From NCBI RefSeq assembly GCF_036898095.1, contig NC_090761.1, positions 43,960,407 through 44,024,406 on the forward strand: a DNA stretch of 64,000 bases, written 5' to 3'. The DNA comes from Palaemon carinicauda. Lineage: Eukaryota > Arthropoda > Malacostraca > Decapoda > Palaemonidae. Under the pieces are notes generated by a model that was not told the DNA's origin, did no database searches, and saw only the letters and a list, made by a program, of their open reading frames with translations. Below are positions 9,990-20,828 of the stretch, in pieces (position 1 is the stretch's first letter; each line of letters begins with the position of its first letter). Made by a program: the position numbers and the translations under genes.

Positions 9990-12053
9990 CTGCCACCTTC
10001 TTCAGACAGCAGTGGGAGCCAGGCTCAAGAACTACTGGCAGGCCTGGGAGAACAGGGGCGCAGACGCACAGTCTGTGAAGTTACTCAGGGAGGGGTACAG
10101 GATTCCATTCTTGCGCAACCCCCCTCTAGCAACAACTCCCATCGACCTCTCTCCCAGGTACAGAGAGGAGGACAAGAGACAAGCTTTACAGCAAGAGGTG
10201 TCTCTCTTACTACAAAAGGGAGCGGTAGTCATAGTCCGGGACCATCAATCCCCGGGCTTCTACAACCGCCTCTTCTTAGTGCCGAAGAAGACAGGAGGGT
10301 GGAGACCGGTGCTAGACGTCAGTGCTCTGAATGTCTTTGTCACAAAGCAGACGTTCACCATGGAGACGACAAAGTCGGTTCTAGCATCGGTCAGGAAGGA
10401 AGACTGGATGGTCTCGTTAGACCTAAAGGACGCTTACTTTCACGTCCCCATCCACCCAGATTCCCAACCTTTTCTAAGGTTCGTTTTCGGGAAGGTTGTA
10501 TACTGTACCAGTTCCAAGCCCTGTGCTTTGGCCTAAGCACGGCACCTCTAGTTTTTACCAAACTGATGAGGAATATTGCCAAATTCCTGCATTTAGCAAA
10601 CATCAGAGCCTCCCTCTATTTGGACGACTGGCTTTTAAGAGCTGCGTCAAGTCGTCGCTGTCTGGAGAATCTACAGTGGACTCTAGATCTGACCAAGGAA
10701 TTGGGTCTCCTGGTCAATATGGAAAAGTCCCAACTCGTCCCATCCCAAACTATAGTATACCTAGGAATGGAGATTCAGAGTCAAGCTTTTCGGGCTTTTC
10801 CGTCGGCCCCCAGAATCAGTCAAGCCCAAGAATGCATCCAGTCCATGCTGAAGAAGGACCGATGTTCAGTCAGACAGTGGATGAGTCTGATAGGGACGCT
10901 TTCATCACTGGACCAGTTCATCGCGTTAGGGAGACTCCACCTCCGCCCCCTTCAATTTCACTTAGCTGCTCACTGGAGAAAGGACAAGACGCTAGAAGCG
11001 GTCTCGGTTCCTATTTCCGAGAAGATGAAGTCTTCACTGACTTGGTGGAAGAACAACATTCTCCTCAGGGAGGGTCTGCCGCTGGCTGTTCAGACCCCCG
11101 ACCACCTTCTCTTCTTGGACGCATCGGACACGGGCTGGGGTGCGACATTGGACGGTCGGGAATGCTCGGGCACGTGGAATGCGGATCAAAGAACGTTGCA
11201 CATCAACTGCAAGGAGCTACTGGCAGTTCATCTGGCCTTGAGAAGCTTCAAGTCCCTCCTTCTAGGCAAGGTGGTGGAGGTGAACTCCGACAACACCACA
11301 GCCTTGGCGTACATCTCCAAGCAAGGAGGGACTCATTCGATGACGTTGTACGAGATCGCAAGGGACCTCCTCACCTGGTCAAGAGATCAAAACGTATCCC
11401 TAGTAACGAGGTTCATTCAAGGCGACATGAATGTCATGGCAGACCGCCTCAGCCGGAAGGGTCAAATCATCCCAACAGAGTGGATCCTTCACAAGAATGT
11501 TTGCAACAGACTATGGGCCTTATGGGGTCAGCCTACCATAGATCTGTTCGCAACCTCGATGACCAAGAGGCTCCCAATTTATTGCTCACCGATTCCGGAC
11601 CCAGCAGCAGTTCACATAGATGCCTTTCTTCTGGATTGGTCCCATCTAGACCTTTATGCGTTCCCCCCGTTCAAGATCGTCAACAGAGTACTGCAGAAGT
11701 TCGCCTCTCACGAAGGGACAAGGTTGACGTTGGTTGCTCCCCTCTGGCCCGCGAGAGAATGGTTCACCGAGGTACTGCAATGGCTAGTAGACGTTCCCAG
11801 AACACTTCCTCTAAGAGTGGACCTTCTGCGTCAGCCGCATGTAAAGAAGGTACACCCAAGCCTCCACGCTCTTCGTCTGACTGCCTTCAGACTATCGAAA
11901 GACTCTCGAGAGCTAGAGGCTTTTCGAAGGAGGCAGCCAGAGCGATTGCTAGAGCAAGGAGGACATCCACTCTCAAAGTCTACCAGTCGAAGTGGGAAGT
12001 CTTCCGAAGCTGGTGCAAGTCGAAATCAGTATCCTGAACCAGTACCTCTGTAA
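9799..12053 (+). pseudogene. D2 RT-RNase H-methyltransferase-like polyprotein, frameshifted
   Basis: Reverse transcriptase with SPGFYNRLFLVPKK, GGWRPVLDVS, motif A LDLKDAYFHVPIHP, motif B FGLSTAP and catalytic YLDDWL. RNase H follows (LFLDASDTGWGA, HINCKELLAVHLAL, VNSDNTTALAYISKQGG). Then comes a domain reading DLFATSMTKRLP, DAFLLDW and LYAFPPFKI that resembles the Dam-like methyltransferase domain of DIRS1. The first part is in the +1 frame relative to Gag. At about 10498-10508 a 5-nt insertion (CTGTA-like duplication) breaks the reading between FGKVVY and QFQALCFG, and the rest reads in the Gag frame. Except for this lesion the whole polyprotein is open. Confidence 0.88.
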
Positions 12054-12950
12054 CTCAGATAGCTGACTTCCTTTTATTCCTAAGGAAGGAAAGATCCCTT
12101 TCAGCTCCCACGATCAAAGGTTACAGAAGCATGTTGGCAGCAGTCTTCCGTCACAGAGGCTTAGATCTTTCCAACAACAAAGATCTACAGGACCTCCTTA
12201 AGTCTTTTGAGACCTCGAAGGAGCGTCGGTTGGCCACACCAGGTTGGAACTTAGACGTGGTACTAAGGTTCCTTATGTCAGCAAGGTTCGAACCACTTCA
12301 ATCAGCCTCCTTTAAAGATCTCACTTTGAAGACTCTTTTCCTCGTCTGCTTAGCAACAGCTAAAAGAGTCAGTGAGATACACGCCTTCAGCAGGAACATT
12401 GGATTTACATCTGAAACGGCTACATGTTCCTTACAGCTTGGTTTTTTAGCCAAAAACGACCTTCCTTCTCGTCCTTGGCCCAAATCGTTCGATATTCCAA
12501 GCCTTGCTAATTTGGTTGGAAATGAACAAGAAAGAGTACTATGCCCTGTAAGAGCTCTTAAGTACTATTTGAGACGTACTAAACCATTACGTGGTCAGTC
12601 AGAAGCTTTATGGTGCGCCATTAAGAAACCGTCTTTACCTATGTCGAAGAATGCAGTTTCTTATTATATCAGACTTTTGATTCGAGAAGCTCATTCCCAT
12701 CTGAATGAGGAGGACCATGCTTTGCTGAAGGTAAGGACACATGAAGTTAGAGCTGTCGCAACTTCAGTGGCCTTCAAACAAAACATCTCTGCAGAGTGTA
12801 ATGGATGCAACCTATTGGAGAAGCAAATCAGTGTTCGCATCATTTTACCTTAAAGATGTCCAGTCTCTTTACGAGAACTGCTACACCCTGGGACCATTCG
12901 TAGCAGCGAGTGCAGTAGTGGGTGAGGGCTCAACCACTACATTCCCATAA
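11780..12950 (+). pseudogene. D2 tyrosine recombinase, one stop and one frameshift
   Basis: YR (phage integrase-type) overlapping the end of the RT polyprotein in another frame. The start at ATG 11780 is the one shared with D3, D4 and D6. A SAM-like N-terminal region (RGFSKEAARAI, VYQSKWEVFRSW) is followed by the catalytic box I arginine (TAKRVSEIHAFS), box II HEVRAVATS, and the nucleophile region FASFYLKDVQSLYENC. A TGA at about 12035-12037 replaces a serine codon (TCG in D3). A 2-nt deletion near 12785 shifts the last 55 codons into another frame. All catalytic residues are otherwise present. Confidence 0.87.
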
Positions 12951-13108
12951 TCCCATAACCTTTTTAATCTTTCTCTTGAAATGCTTTTTATTGTTGTTTT
13001 TTGGGTTGTCCGGAAGGCTAAGAAGCCTTTCGCATCCTGGTTGATTTGGCGGGTGGTCAAATTCTTTCTTGAGAAGCGCCTAGATTAGAGGTTTTGATGA
13101 GGTCCTTT

Positions 13109-13133
13109 AGTATGGGTTGCAACCCTTCATACT
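13109..13133 (+). other. D2 conserved 3' hairpin
   Basis: AGTATGGGTTGCAACCC followed by TTCATACT forms a stem with the palindromic core GGGTTGCAACCC. The same position in D4 and D6 reads GGTTGCAGCC, which keeps pairing through a U-G wobble. It lies in the non-coding tract between YR and the ICR. Confidence 0.6.
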
Positions 13134-13351
13134 TCAGCTCCTAGGAGTCGCTCAGCATCCTGTGAGGATCGCGAGGCTCAGTAAGGAAGACGTACTTAAA
13201 AAGGCAGAGTAATTGTTCAAGTCGACTTCCTTACCAGGTACTTATTAATTTTATGTTTGTTATTTTGAATAACTGCTAAAATGAAATACGAAATACTTAG
13301 CTCTTAATGTTAACATATATGCTGGTCTCTACCCACCCCCCTGGGTGTGAA

Positions 13352-13443
13352 TCAGCTATATGATCACCGGGTAAGTTTAATATTGAAAAATGTTATTTTC
13401 ATTAGTAAAATAAATTTTTGAATATACTTACCCGGTGATCATA
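13352..13443. repeat. D2 internal complementary region
   Basis: Arms with TATATGATCACCGGGTAAG and its complement flank a core equal to the reverse complement of (right terminus + left terminus). In DIRS1 this region is thought to template completion of the ends and circle formation. Confidence 0.92.
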
Positions 13444-13491
13444 AATTAAAGGACCCACCCTTCCTCCCCAATAGAGACCCAGTGGACCGAG

Positions 13492-13649
13492 GAGAAAATT
13501 GGTTCTGTGTTGACATCGAGTACTTGAGTACCTGCTCGACAGATGGCGCTGTTGATGTACACCCCCACCTGTATAGCGATCGCTGGCGTATTCCGTCCGT
13601 AGGTTTTTCTGTCGGGCAGCAGAGCTGACAGCTATATGATCACCGGGTA
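13492..13649. repeat. D2 right inverted terminal repeat
   Basis: Reverse complement of 7150-7307, including copy-specific bases (GACATCG, CGCTGTTG, CCGTCCGTAGG) that differ from D3. Confidence 0.9.
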
Positions 13650-13688
13650 AGTATATTCAAAAATTTATTTTACTAATGAAAATAACAT

Positions 13689-13947
13689 ATTACATGCATT
13701 ATTATTGGATATAGTTAAGTGAAACACTAGGGAGAACAGGAAGAGAGAAGGACAAAACCATATGACAAAGAGATCCAGAGACATGAGACAGGAGGAAGCA
13801 GTAGCCAAGTTCCTCCTTCTTGCACATCCCCTCTGCCAAATATACGCTAATTCAATTCTCTTGTGTGTACCCCGTATGAGCCTTTGAATAGGTCATCAGA
13901 CAATGATCTATTTCTCAAGACTGTCATTTTGCTAGTCTTATCATTGG
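13689..13947 (+). other. Intron sequence after D2, no features
   Basis: Purine-rich at the start, then mixed. No coding or structural signal that I can support, though it may belong to the truncated element seen at 13948-14188. Confidence 0.4.
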
Positions 13948-14188
13948 TGTAGGTGAGTTGCATGGTCTCTCTTACTTAGTCACCTATGCTAAGGGATGTA
14001 AGAAGGTCTCCTTTAGTTTTGTGTCAGGTTTTATGACCAAAACCCAGAAACCAACAGTGCACGACCCCAATTTGAAACCTACTCCATCCCTTCTCTACGT
14101 GAAGCATCAGGTGGTGATTGAGAGCAGATGCTTTTTTTGCCCATGAGGGCTCCTTGGTGTTATCTGAAGGGAACTCGACACCTCAGTC
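13948..14188 (+). pseudogene. Stray tyrosine recombinase fragment of another DIRS element
   Basis: Reads ELHGLSYLVTYAKG, FSFVSGFMTKTQKP and, after two in-frame stops, a CP..GLLGVI..REL segment. This matches, in order, the middle of the D7 YR (ELHGLSYDVAHSRG, FRFVPEFVAKTQNP, CPVRSLRCYLKRT), but it is clearly more diverged than D5 is from D7. No ITR or further coding part is attached. It ends where the antisense LINE fragment starts, so it is a truncated relic. Strand is + while D7 is antisense. Confidence 0.7.
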
Positions 14189-14590
14189 TTAAGTTTCAGC
14201 GACATACAAGTTAGACAACCATGGCGACATCACATATCCCTGTCTCAGCCCCACTCTCACTGAAAACCAATCGCTCACTTCATATCCAATCCTAACACAT
14301 GCTTTACTACCTTTGTAGAAACTTTTCACTGCTTGCAACAACCTTCCACCAATTCCATATAACCTCATCACATTCCACATCGCTACCCTATTAACTCTAT
14401 CGTACACTTTCTCCAGATCCATAAACGCAGCATACACCTCCTTACCTTTTGCTAAATATTTCTTGTATATCTGCCTAACTGTAAAAATCTGATTCATACA
14501 TACCCTACCTCTTCTAAAACCACCCTGTACTTCTAAGATTGCACTCTCTGTTTTATCCTTAATCTTATTAATCAGTACTCTACCATACAT
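14189..14590 (-). pseudogene. LINE reverse transcriptase fragment
   Basis: An open stretch of 133 codons with GRVLINKIKDKTES, QGGFRRGR, YAAFMDLEKVYDRV, MWNVMRLYGIGG, SFYKGSKACVRIG and GLRQGYVMSPWLSNLYV. This is non-LTR retrotransposon RT (motifs 2a to B) of a type common in arthropods and other invertebrates. It is cut off exactly where D3 starts (14591), and I do not find the rest of the RT to the right of D3. D3 probably inserted into this LINE, followed by loss of the other side, or the LINE was already truncated. Confidence 0.85.
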
Positions 14591-14606
14591 TTTTCAATAT
14601 TAAACT

Positions 14607-14764
14607 TAGCCGGTGATCATATAGCTGTCAGCTCTGCTGCCCGACAGAAAAACCTAAGGACAAAATACGCCAGCGATCGCTATACAGGTGGGGGTGTACA
14701 TCAACTGCGCCATCTGTCGAGCAGGTACTCAAGTACTCCATGTCAACACAGAACCAATTTTCTC
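14607..14764. repeat. D3 left inverted terminal repeat
   Basis: Pairs with 20829-20988. Copy-specific bases (CCTAAGGACAAAATACGCC, CAACTGCGCC, CTCCATGTC) are mirrored on the right. The first bases read CTTAGCCGG instead of CTTACCCGG, mirrored in the ICR but not in the right ITR. Confidence 0.9.
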
Positions 14765-14964
14765 TCTGTCGTGCCACTGGCAAGACCTACTAAATACGCT
14801 GTTACTAACTGGATTTGTTTTCACAACTATTTGGTGAAGTACACTATTCCAGTTTTGAGCTTTCGCTATGCAGGGGTTTTATCTTCATCTCAAAACTTGA
14901 ACTCGTTTTGGATAGATTTAATTATGGTGACAAAGAGAGTATGGACTCTCTTTCACTTTTAAAT

Positions 14965-15957
14965 GGCCGACCCTTCCCTTAGACGGAAGTGTGTTTAGGT
15001 TTTTAGTAATTTTGCTTAACACGTTATAGATCTATATATTTTATATCTCTCCGCCCATATTAGGCCTCTTCGATTAACTTTCCATTTATTATAAACATTA
15101 AAAATAAATTTTTATGTTTTGTTTATATGCGACCTTTCCTGATAGTAGGCGGTCCTAACTTGGAACCGAAGTTAATCAACGTTGAGCCCGTTATATCGTA
15201 TTTAGCCTTTAAAGAATTTAAAACTTTTTAAATTTAATGTTTTATGAAAGAATTTCTTTGATAGTCTCGTACTTTTTTCAAAGATGAACTAACGTTTAGT
15301 TTTTTAGACTACGCAGTTGTTGACGTTCAGGACGTTCAACATGCGCTCTATCGTTACGATAGAGAGAGAGTGTTTCACGGTTTCACTTTGCAGTAAGAGT
15401 AAACCGATTCTGACGTTTCGTTCATTCTTTCTTAGCTTAAATGGTTTAAATTCTAAATTAAAGGAACTTTTTATTTGGAAAACCTTTCAGTTTTTTCCTT
15501 TAGCCAAATAATATGTTTTGACGATATATAATTGGGCTCTTCTCTCAGGTGCGAAATCAAGAGAGAAAGAGAGAGAGAGATAGAGACGGAGGGAGAGAGA
15601 GGAGAAAAAACGTTCCGTTCAAGCGGGTAACGTTGTTCTCGTGTTTCTCTCCTCCCTAGTCGCTGTACGGGGAAGAAGGTAAAACGTTTCTAGGGTTTTA
15701 TTCTTGTCCCCAGGCTATGTGCGGTGAGAGATTGTAAACGTAGTTTATTTGAACTAGTGTTTAGTCTCTTTCCCAGCCACTGAATTCTTTATCTTTATAT
15801 ATGTCTTCTGTTGCATTATACGACTGTTTTCGCAATTACTACCTTTTAATGAAGGGTAGGATTGCGTGTTTCAGGTAGAAATCAGTAAAAGTTTCGATTT
15901 CAGTGAAATAAGTGCAAAACAGAAAATCGAAGTGATAAAGTGATATGCGCAAAGTGT
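14965..15957 (+). other. D3 non-coding leader (shared leader type)
   Basis: Begins at an MADPSLRRKC start that stops after eight further codons and continues as AT-rich DNA with no ORF, matching D6 closely and D8 and D1 more loosely. It contains a perfect 8-bp stem (CTCTATCG TTA CGATAGAG, 15346-15364), a GA-rich tract (about 15560-15605), and an end reading GTTACAG just before the Gag segment. It could be an element-specific leader, a retained intron or an old insertion. Confidence 0.6.
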
Positions 15958-18180
15958 TACAGTGTTGCGTCTGAGGGTTCGTCTGTTCGTGCCTGTCGTT
16001 CACCTAGTCCGGGACCTCTTGCAAGCTCCCAAGCCCAGGGGAGAAGTAATGTCGAACGACTTATGGGTTCGTCAGTCCTTGATCAACGAACAGACGTTTT
16101 CCCTCCGTGGTTTCGGGCGTATCTACCCAAGATCGCCCCACCCACACAAAGACGAGAGAGCCCATTTACTTCTCGTCTGCGGAAGAGGTTTCTCGTGAGA
16201 AACCTTGGACCAAGGTCTCGCAGCTTATTAAGCGCAAGTCGGTCCCTTCCGCGCAAGTCCAACGGCCCAGGTGTAGCCACTGGGTCAGTTCGGACTCGCT
16301 GCAGTCTTCCGATGACTGCACACCTCCTAAGAGAGGCAAAGCGGTACCGCAACAGGCAGTAACACCGTCTGTTGCCGCACCTGCTGCTGTAGACCCTAAG
16401 TGGTCTTTGCTACAGTCTATGCAGACACAGTTAGCATCTTTTATGCAGGAGTATCGTGCGGAGAAGGTTGACGCTGCACCCGTTAGCCTACAACCAACCA
16501 CGGTTGTGTGTACAGTAGACGCTGACGCTACCTGCTCCCGCACTCCGCCTGTGAGAGTTCCACCCATGCGCAGTGTGCCCTGCCAGCCGCACGTTGACGT
16601 TCACAGACGCACGCTACCCTCCGTTGACGTTCGCGAGTTACCACAACAACAGGAGGGTGGAGTTAAGTTGCTTTGTTTTGACGCTGTGCTTCACCCTCCG
16701 CAACCCACTGTGGTTACCGCTACTCGCCCGCAGCAGACTAGTCAGTCAGGAGTAGAGGCTTCCCCACACAGCTATGGTTGTTGCCAGCTCACAGACTGTC
16801 GAGCAGTTACATGACGTTGCCTTCTGGTCTGCTACTAATGCACCAGTGCTGTATGTCCTCACGCACCTGTTGTGGTTGACAGTTCAGTTTTTGACAGTTC
16901 ACAGACTGTCAAGCAGTTACATAACGTTGCCTTCTGGTCTGCTGCTAATGCACCAGTGAGACCCTCACTGAGATAACCTAGCTTTTCTCGGACAAGGTTC
17001 CTGTAGATGAGAAAGTGCTGTTCTCCCTCCTACTGATATTCCTTTGAGGACTCTGTCATTTGGAGAGGAGCCTTAAGCTGCTTAGCCTCCTATGGACTTT
17101 AATTAAATCATGATGATTTTTTTAAGGATCTTCGTCCGGATCTTGTAACTGCTGCTCCTCGTTCGCCTAACGTCAGAACTTACACTAGGCCTAGCTACTT
17201 CGAAGCCGTTGTTGTTAAGCTAGTGCTCTCTCGCTCTCCTAGAGAGCGTTACGTTGGCTAGGCGACTGGTTTTTGCACCAGGAGGAGTTTTAGGGATACA
17301 GCCTTTGATTTCCCTTCTTTTAAACTGGCTTATAGAGCGAGAGTCTGATAGGACACGAGAGAAGTTCTCGGCTTGGGAGTTCATGCCTCTGCCCAGGTAG
17401 ACTTCTCAATTCTGGTAGACTCGCCCTGGCGCCTAGCCAGGAGACGCTCCAAGTTGTTTACAGGTCAACTTCTCAACTTTTGTCTAGCCTTTGAAGTTTT
17501 GCTGTACTATTATGTCACACATAACAAGGCTTCCAGGGATGGTAAATGGTTCCGCCTCAGTCGCTAACCCCGTCTGTTGCCACACCTGCTCCCGTAGACC
17601 CTAATGGGCTTTGCTGCAAGACATGCAGTCCAAGCTTGTGTCTTGATAGAGGACTTTAATACGGAGAAGAACCTTCTGGCCAACAACCTTCCAACCGGTT
17701 GGTTGTGCGCCCTGTTGACGCTGAGGTATCCTACTCGCGTCTGCCAGTTGAGGTGGTTCCTCCACCGATGCGACCCAGTGTGGGTTGCCAGTCGCACGTT
17801 GACGTTAAGCGACGCTCGGAGGTGGTTGTTGACGTTCAGTGTTTCACTAGGAAGACGTTCAACAACCAGCAGAGGTGACTTGTTGTGACGTAGTGCGTCA
17901 ACCTCAGCAACCCGGTAGGGTGTTGACTGCACAACCCAGACAGTCTAGACAGTTTCGGGTTGACGCGGTACTTCCTCGCGCACCCATGGTTGTTGACAGT
18001 TCACAGACTGTGCAGCAGTACCATGATATTGCGTCCGGCTCCGTCACGCATCCACCAGTGCGACCGGATTCAGCGAGTCAGACGTTGCCCACTCCGTTGC
18101 CGTTTCCTCATCAGTTTCGGATAAGGAACCCTCTGATGAGGACGTTGCTGAACAAGACGATCAACCCCCAGTCCTGCTAT
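15958..18180 (+). pseudogene. D3 Gag-like remnant with rearranged middle
   Basis: 15970-16800 keeps the Gag middle region (SVRACRSPSPGPLASSQAQG, SHWVSSDSLQSSDDCTPPK, AVTPSVAAP) with frame changes near 16100 and 16750. 16775-17130 is a degraded block shared with D6 (47465-47700). 17350-17450 keeps a short GVHASAQ Gag segment. 17520-18180 repeats material like 16350-16950 (SQSLTPSVATPAP-like), suggesting an internal duplication. No intact protein. Confidence 0.7.
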
Positions 18181-19109
18181 CCATCCAGAAGATGCTGAAG
18201 AAGGAACGCTGCCCAGTCAGGCTGTGGATGAGTCTGGTAAGGACACTGTCATCCGTGGATCAATTTGTGTCACTAGGAAGACTACACCTCCGTCCTCTTC
18301 TATACCATCTAGCTTTTCACTGGAAAAAGGACAAGACGCTAGAAGCGGTCTCGATCCCGGTTTCCGGAAAGATAAAGTCTGGTCTGACTTGGTGAAAGGA
18401 CTATATCAACCTTAGAGAGGGTCTTCCCCTGACTGTTCAGACTCCCAACCACGTTCTCTTCTCGGACGCATCGGACGTAGGCTGGGGTGCGACATTAGAC
18501 GGTAGGGAATGCTCGGGATTATGGAACTCGAGTCAAAGGACAATGCATTTCAACTGCAAGAAGCTACTGGCAGTACGTTTGACCTGGAAAAGCTTCAGGT
18601 CTCTCCTTCAAGGCAAAGTGGTGGAGGTGAACTCGGACAACACCACGGCTTTGGCGTACATCTCCAAGCAAGGAGGGACCTACTCTCTGACATGGTACGA
18701 GATCGCAAGGGACCTCCTCACCTGGTCAAAAGGTCTAGACATTTCACTAGTAACGAGGTTCATCCAAGGCAACTTGAATGTCATGGCAGATTGTCTCAGT
18801 CGGAAGGGACAAATAATTCCAACAGAATGGACCCTCCACAAGGATGTATGCAAGAGACTTTGGGCCACCTGGGGCCAGCCAACCATAGATCTCTTCGCAA
18901 CCTCGATGACCAAGAGGCTCCCAATAGTTTGCTCACCTATCCCGGACCCAGCAGTAGTTCATATAGATGCCTTTCTACTAGATTGGTCACATCTAGATCT
19001 ATATGCATTCCCTCCGTTCAAGATTGTCAACAAGGTACTGCAGAAGTTCGCCTCTCACGAAGGGACAAGGTTGACGCTAGTTGCTTCCCTCTGGCCCGCG
19101 AGAGAATGA
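18181..19109 (+). pseudogene. D3 RT end, RNase H and methyltransferase-like remnant
   Basis: Starts at the RT thumb (MLKKERCPVRLWMS). A TGA near 18395 interrupts the linker, then RNase H (FSDASDVGWGA, MHFNCKKLLAV, VNSDNTTALAYISKQGG) and the Dam-like region (DLFATSMTKRLP, LYAFPPFKI) are open. The frame stops at a TGA inside the WPARE segment (19107-19109), where D2 has a TGG. The RT catalytic YLDD region is absent, so the copy cannot reverse transcribe itself. Confidence 0.8.
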
Positions 19110-19126
19110 CTCACCGAGGTACTTCG

Positions 19127-20282
19127 ATGGCTAGTAGACGTTCCCAGAACACTTCCCCTAAGGGTGGACCTTCTACGTCAGCCACGCGTAAAGAAGGTAC
19201 ACCAAGGCCTCCACGCTCTTCGTCTGACTGCCTTCAGACTATCGAAAGACTCTCGAGAGCTAGAGGCTTTTCGAAGGAGGCAACCAGAGCGTTTGCTAGA
19301 GCAAGGAGAACATCCACCCTTAGAATCTACCAATCGAAGTGGGAAATCTTCCGAAACTGGTGCAAGTCAGTATCCGTATCCTCGACCAGTACCTCTGTAA
19401 CTCAAATAGCTGACTTTCTCTTATATCTGAGGAAAGAACGATCTCTTTCAGCTCCCACTATCAAGGGTTACAGAAGCATGTTGGCATCAGTCTTCCGTCA
19501 CAGAGGCTTAGATCTTTCCAACAATAAAGATCTACAGGACCTCCTTAAGTCTTTTGAGACCACGAAGGAGCGTCGTTTGGTTACACCTGGTTGGAATTTA
19601 GACGTGGTACTAAGATTCCTTATGTCAGACAGGTTCGAACCGCTACAATCAGCCTCCCTGAAAGATCTCACCTTTAAGACTCTTTTCCTGATATGCTTAG
19701 CCACAGCTAAAAGAGTCAGTGAGATTCATGCCTTCAGCAAGAACATCGGATTCTCATCCGAAACGGCTACATGTTCTACAACTTGGTTTTCTAGCCAAAC
19801 ACGAGCTGCCTTCTCGGCCTTGACCAATATCGTTCGATATTCCAAACTTATCGTATGGTTGGAAATGAACTAGAAAGAGTCTTATGTCCTGTAAGAGCTC
19901 TTAAGTTCTATTTAAAAACCTTTACGAGGCCCGTCTGAAGCTTTTTGGTTCAGTTAAGAATCCATCTTTGCCTATGTCAAAGAATGCTTTATCCTATTTT
20001 ATCAGACTGTTAATACGAGAAGCTCATTCCCATCTGAATGAGGAAGACCAAGCTTTGCTGAAGGTAAGGACACACGAAGTTAGAGCTGTCGCAACTTACG
20101 TGGCCTTTAAACAAAATAGATCTCTGCAAAGTATATTCGACGCAACCTATTGGAAAAGCAAATCAGTGTTCGCGTCTTTTTATCTTAAGAATGTCCAGTC
20201 TCTTTACGAGAACTGCTACACTCTGGGACCATTCGTAGCAACGAGTGCAGTAGTGGTGAGGGCTCAACCACTACAATTCCCT
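19127..20282 (+). pseudogene. D3 tyrosine recombinase, frameshifted
   Basis: Open from ATG 19127 through the N-terminal region and box I (TAKRVSEIHAFS) to about 19780. A small deletion there and a stop near 19870 shift the frame. From 19968 the box II HEVRAVATY and nucleophile FASFYLKNVQSLYENC segments are again open. Catalytic residues R, H, R and Y are all present across the pieces. The last residues are altered by a 1-nt loss near 20255 (AGTGGTGAG against AGTGGGTGAG). Confidence 0.82.
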
Positions 20283-20441
20283 AATTCCATAACCTTTTTT
20301 AATCTTTCTCTTGAAATGTTTTATTATTGTTTTTGGGTTGTCCGGAAGGCTAAGAAGCCTTTCGCATCCTACTTGATTTGGCGGGTGGTCAAAGTCATTT
20401 CTTGAGAAGCGCCTAGATTAGAGGTTTTGATGAGGACCTTT

Positions 20442-20466
20442 AGTATGGGTTGCAACCCTTCATACT
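20442..20466 (+). other. D3 conserved 3' hairpin
   Basis: Identical to the D2 hairpin, with the core GGGTTGCAACCC. Confidence 0.6.
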
Positions 20467-20688
20467 TCAGCTCCTAGGAGTCGCTCAGCATCCTATGAGG
20501 ATCGCGAGGCTCAGTAAGGAAGACGTACTTAAAAAGGCAGAGTAATTGTTCAAGTCGACTTCCTTACCAGGTACTTATTTATTTTATGTTTGTTATTTTG
20601 AATAACTGCTAAAATGAAATACAAAATACTTAGCTCATAATAATGTCAACATGTAATGCTGGTCTCTACCCACCCCCCTGGGTGTGAA

Positions 20689-20780
20689 TCAGCTATATGA
20701 TCACCGGCTAAGTTTAATATTGAAAAATGTTATTTTCATTAGTAAAATAAATTTTTGAATATACTTACCCGGTGATCATA
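20689..20780. repeat. D3 internal complementary region
   Basis: Same plan as in D2. Its left arm reads CACCGGCTAAG, mirroring the D3 left terminus (CTTAGCCGG), while the D3 right ITR keeps CACCGGGTAAG. Confidence 0.92.
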
Positions 20781-20828
20781 GATTAAAGGACCCTCCCTTC
20801 CTCCCCAATAGAGACCCAGTGGGCCGAG

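Larger units (their letters stand above)
7134..13688 (+). mobile_element. D2: full-length DIRS-like retrotransposon, ITR type 1
   Basis: 6.56 kb, bounded by TTTTCAATATTAAACTTAC on the left and AATAACAT on the right, with inverted terminal repeats of about 158 bp (7150-7307 and 13492-13649). An ICR at 13352-13443 is the reverse complement of right end plus left end. Order: Gag-like ORF, RT-RNase H-methyltransferase-like ORF, overlapping YR. There is no LTR, integrase, protease or obvious target-site duplication. This is the DIRS1 plan of the YR retrotransposons. Gag is intact, RT has a frameshift and YR has a stop and a small deletion, so the copy is not autonomous now. It sits in sense orientation in the 17.4-kb OSGEPL1 intron. 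Confidence 0.92.

Noticed and set aside
10496..11779. Open frame across D2 RT in the YR frame
   Set aside because: Same situation as in D4: a shadow of the RT frame, with no independent motif.
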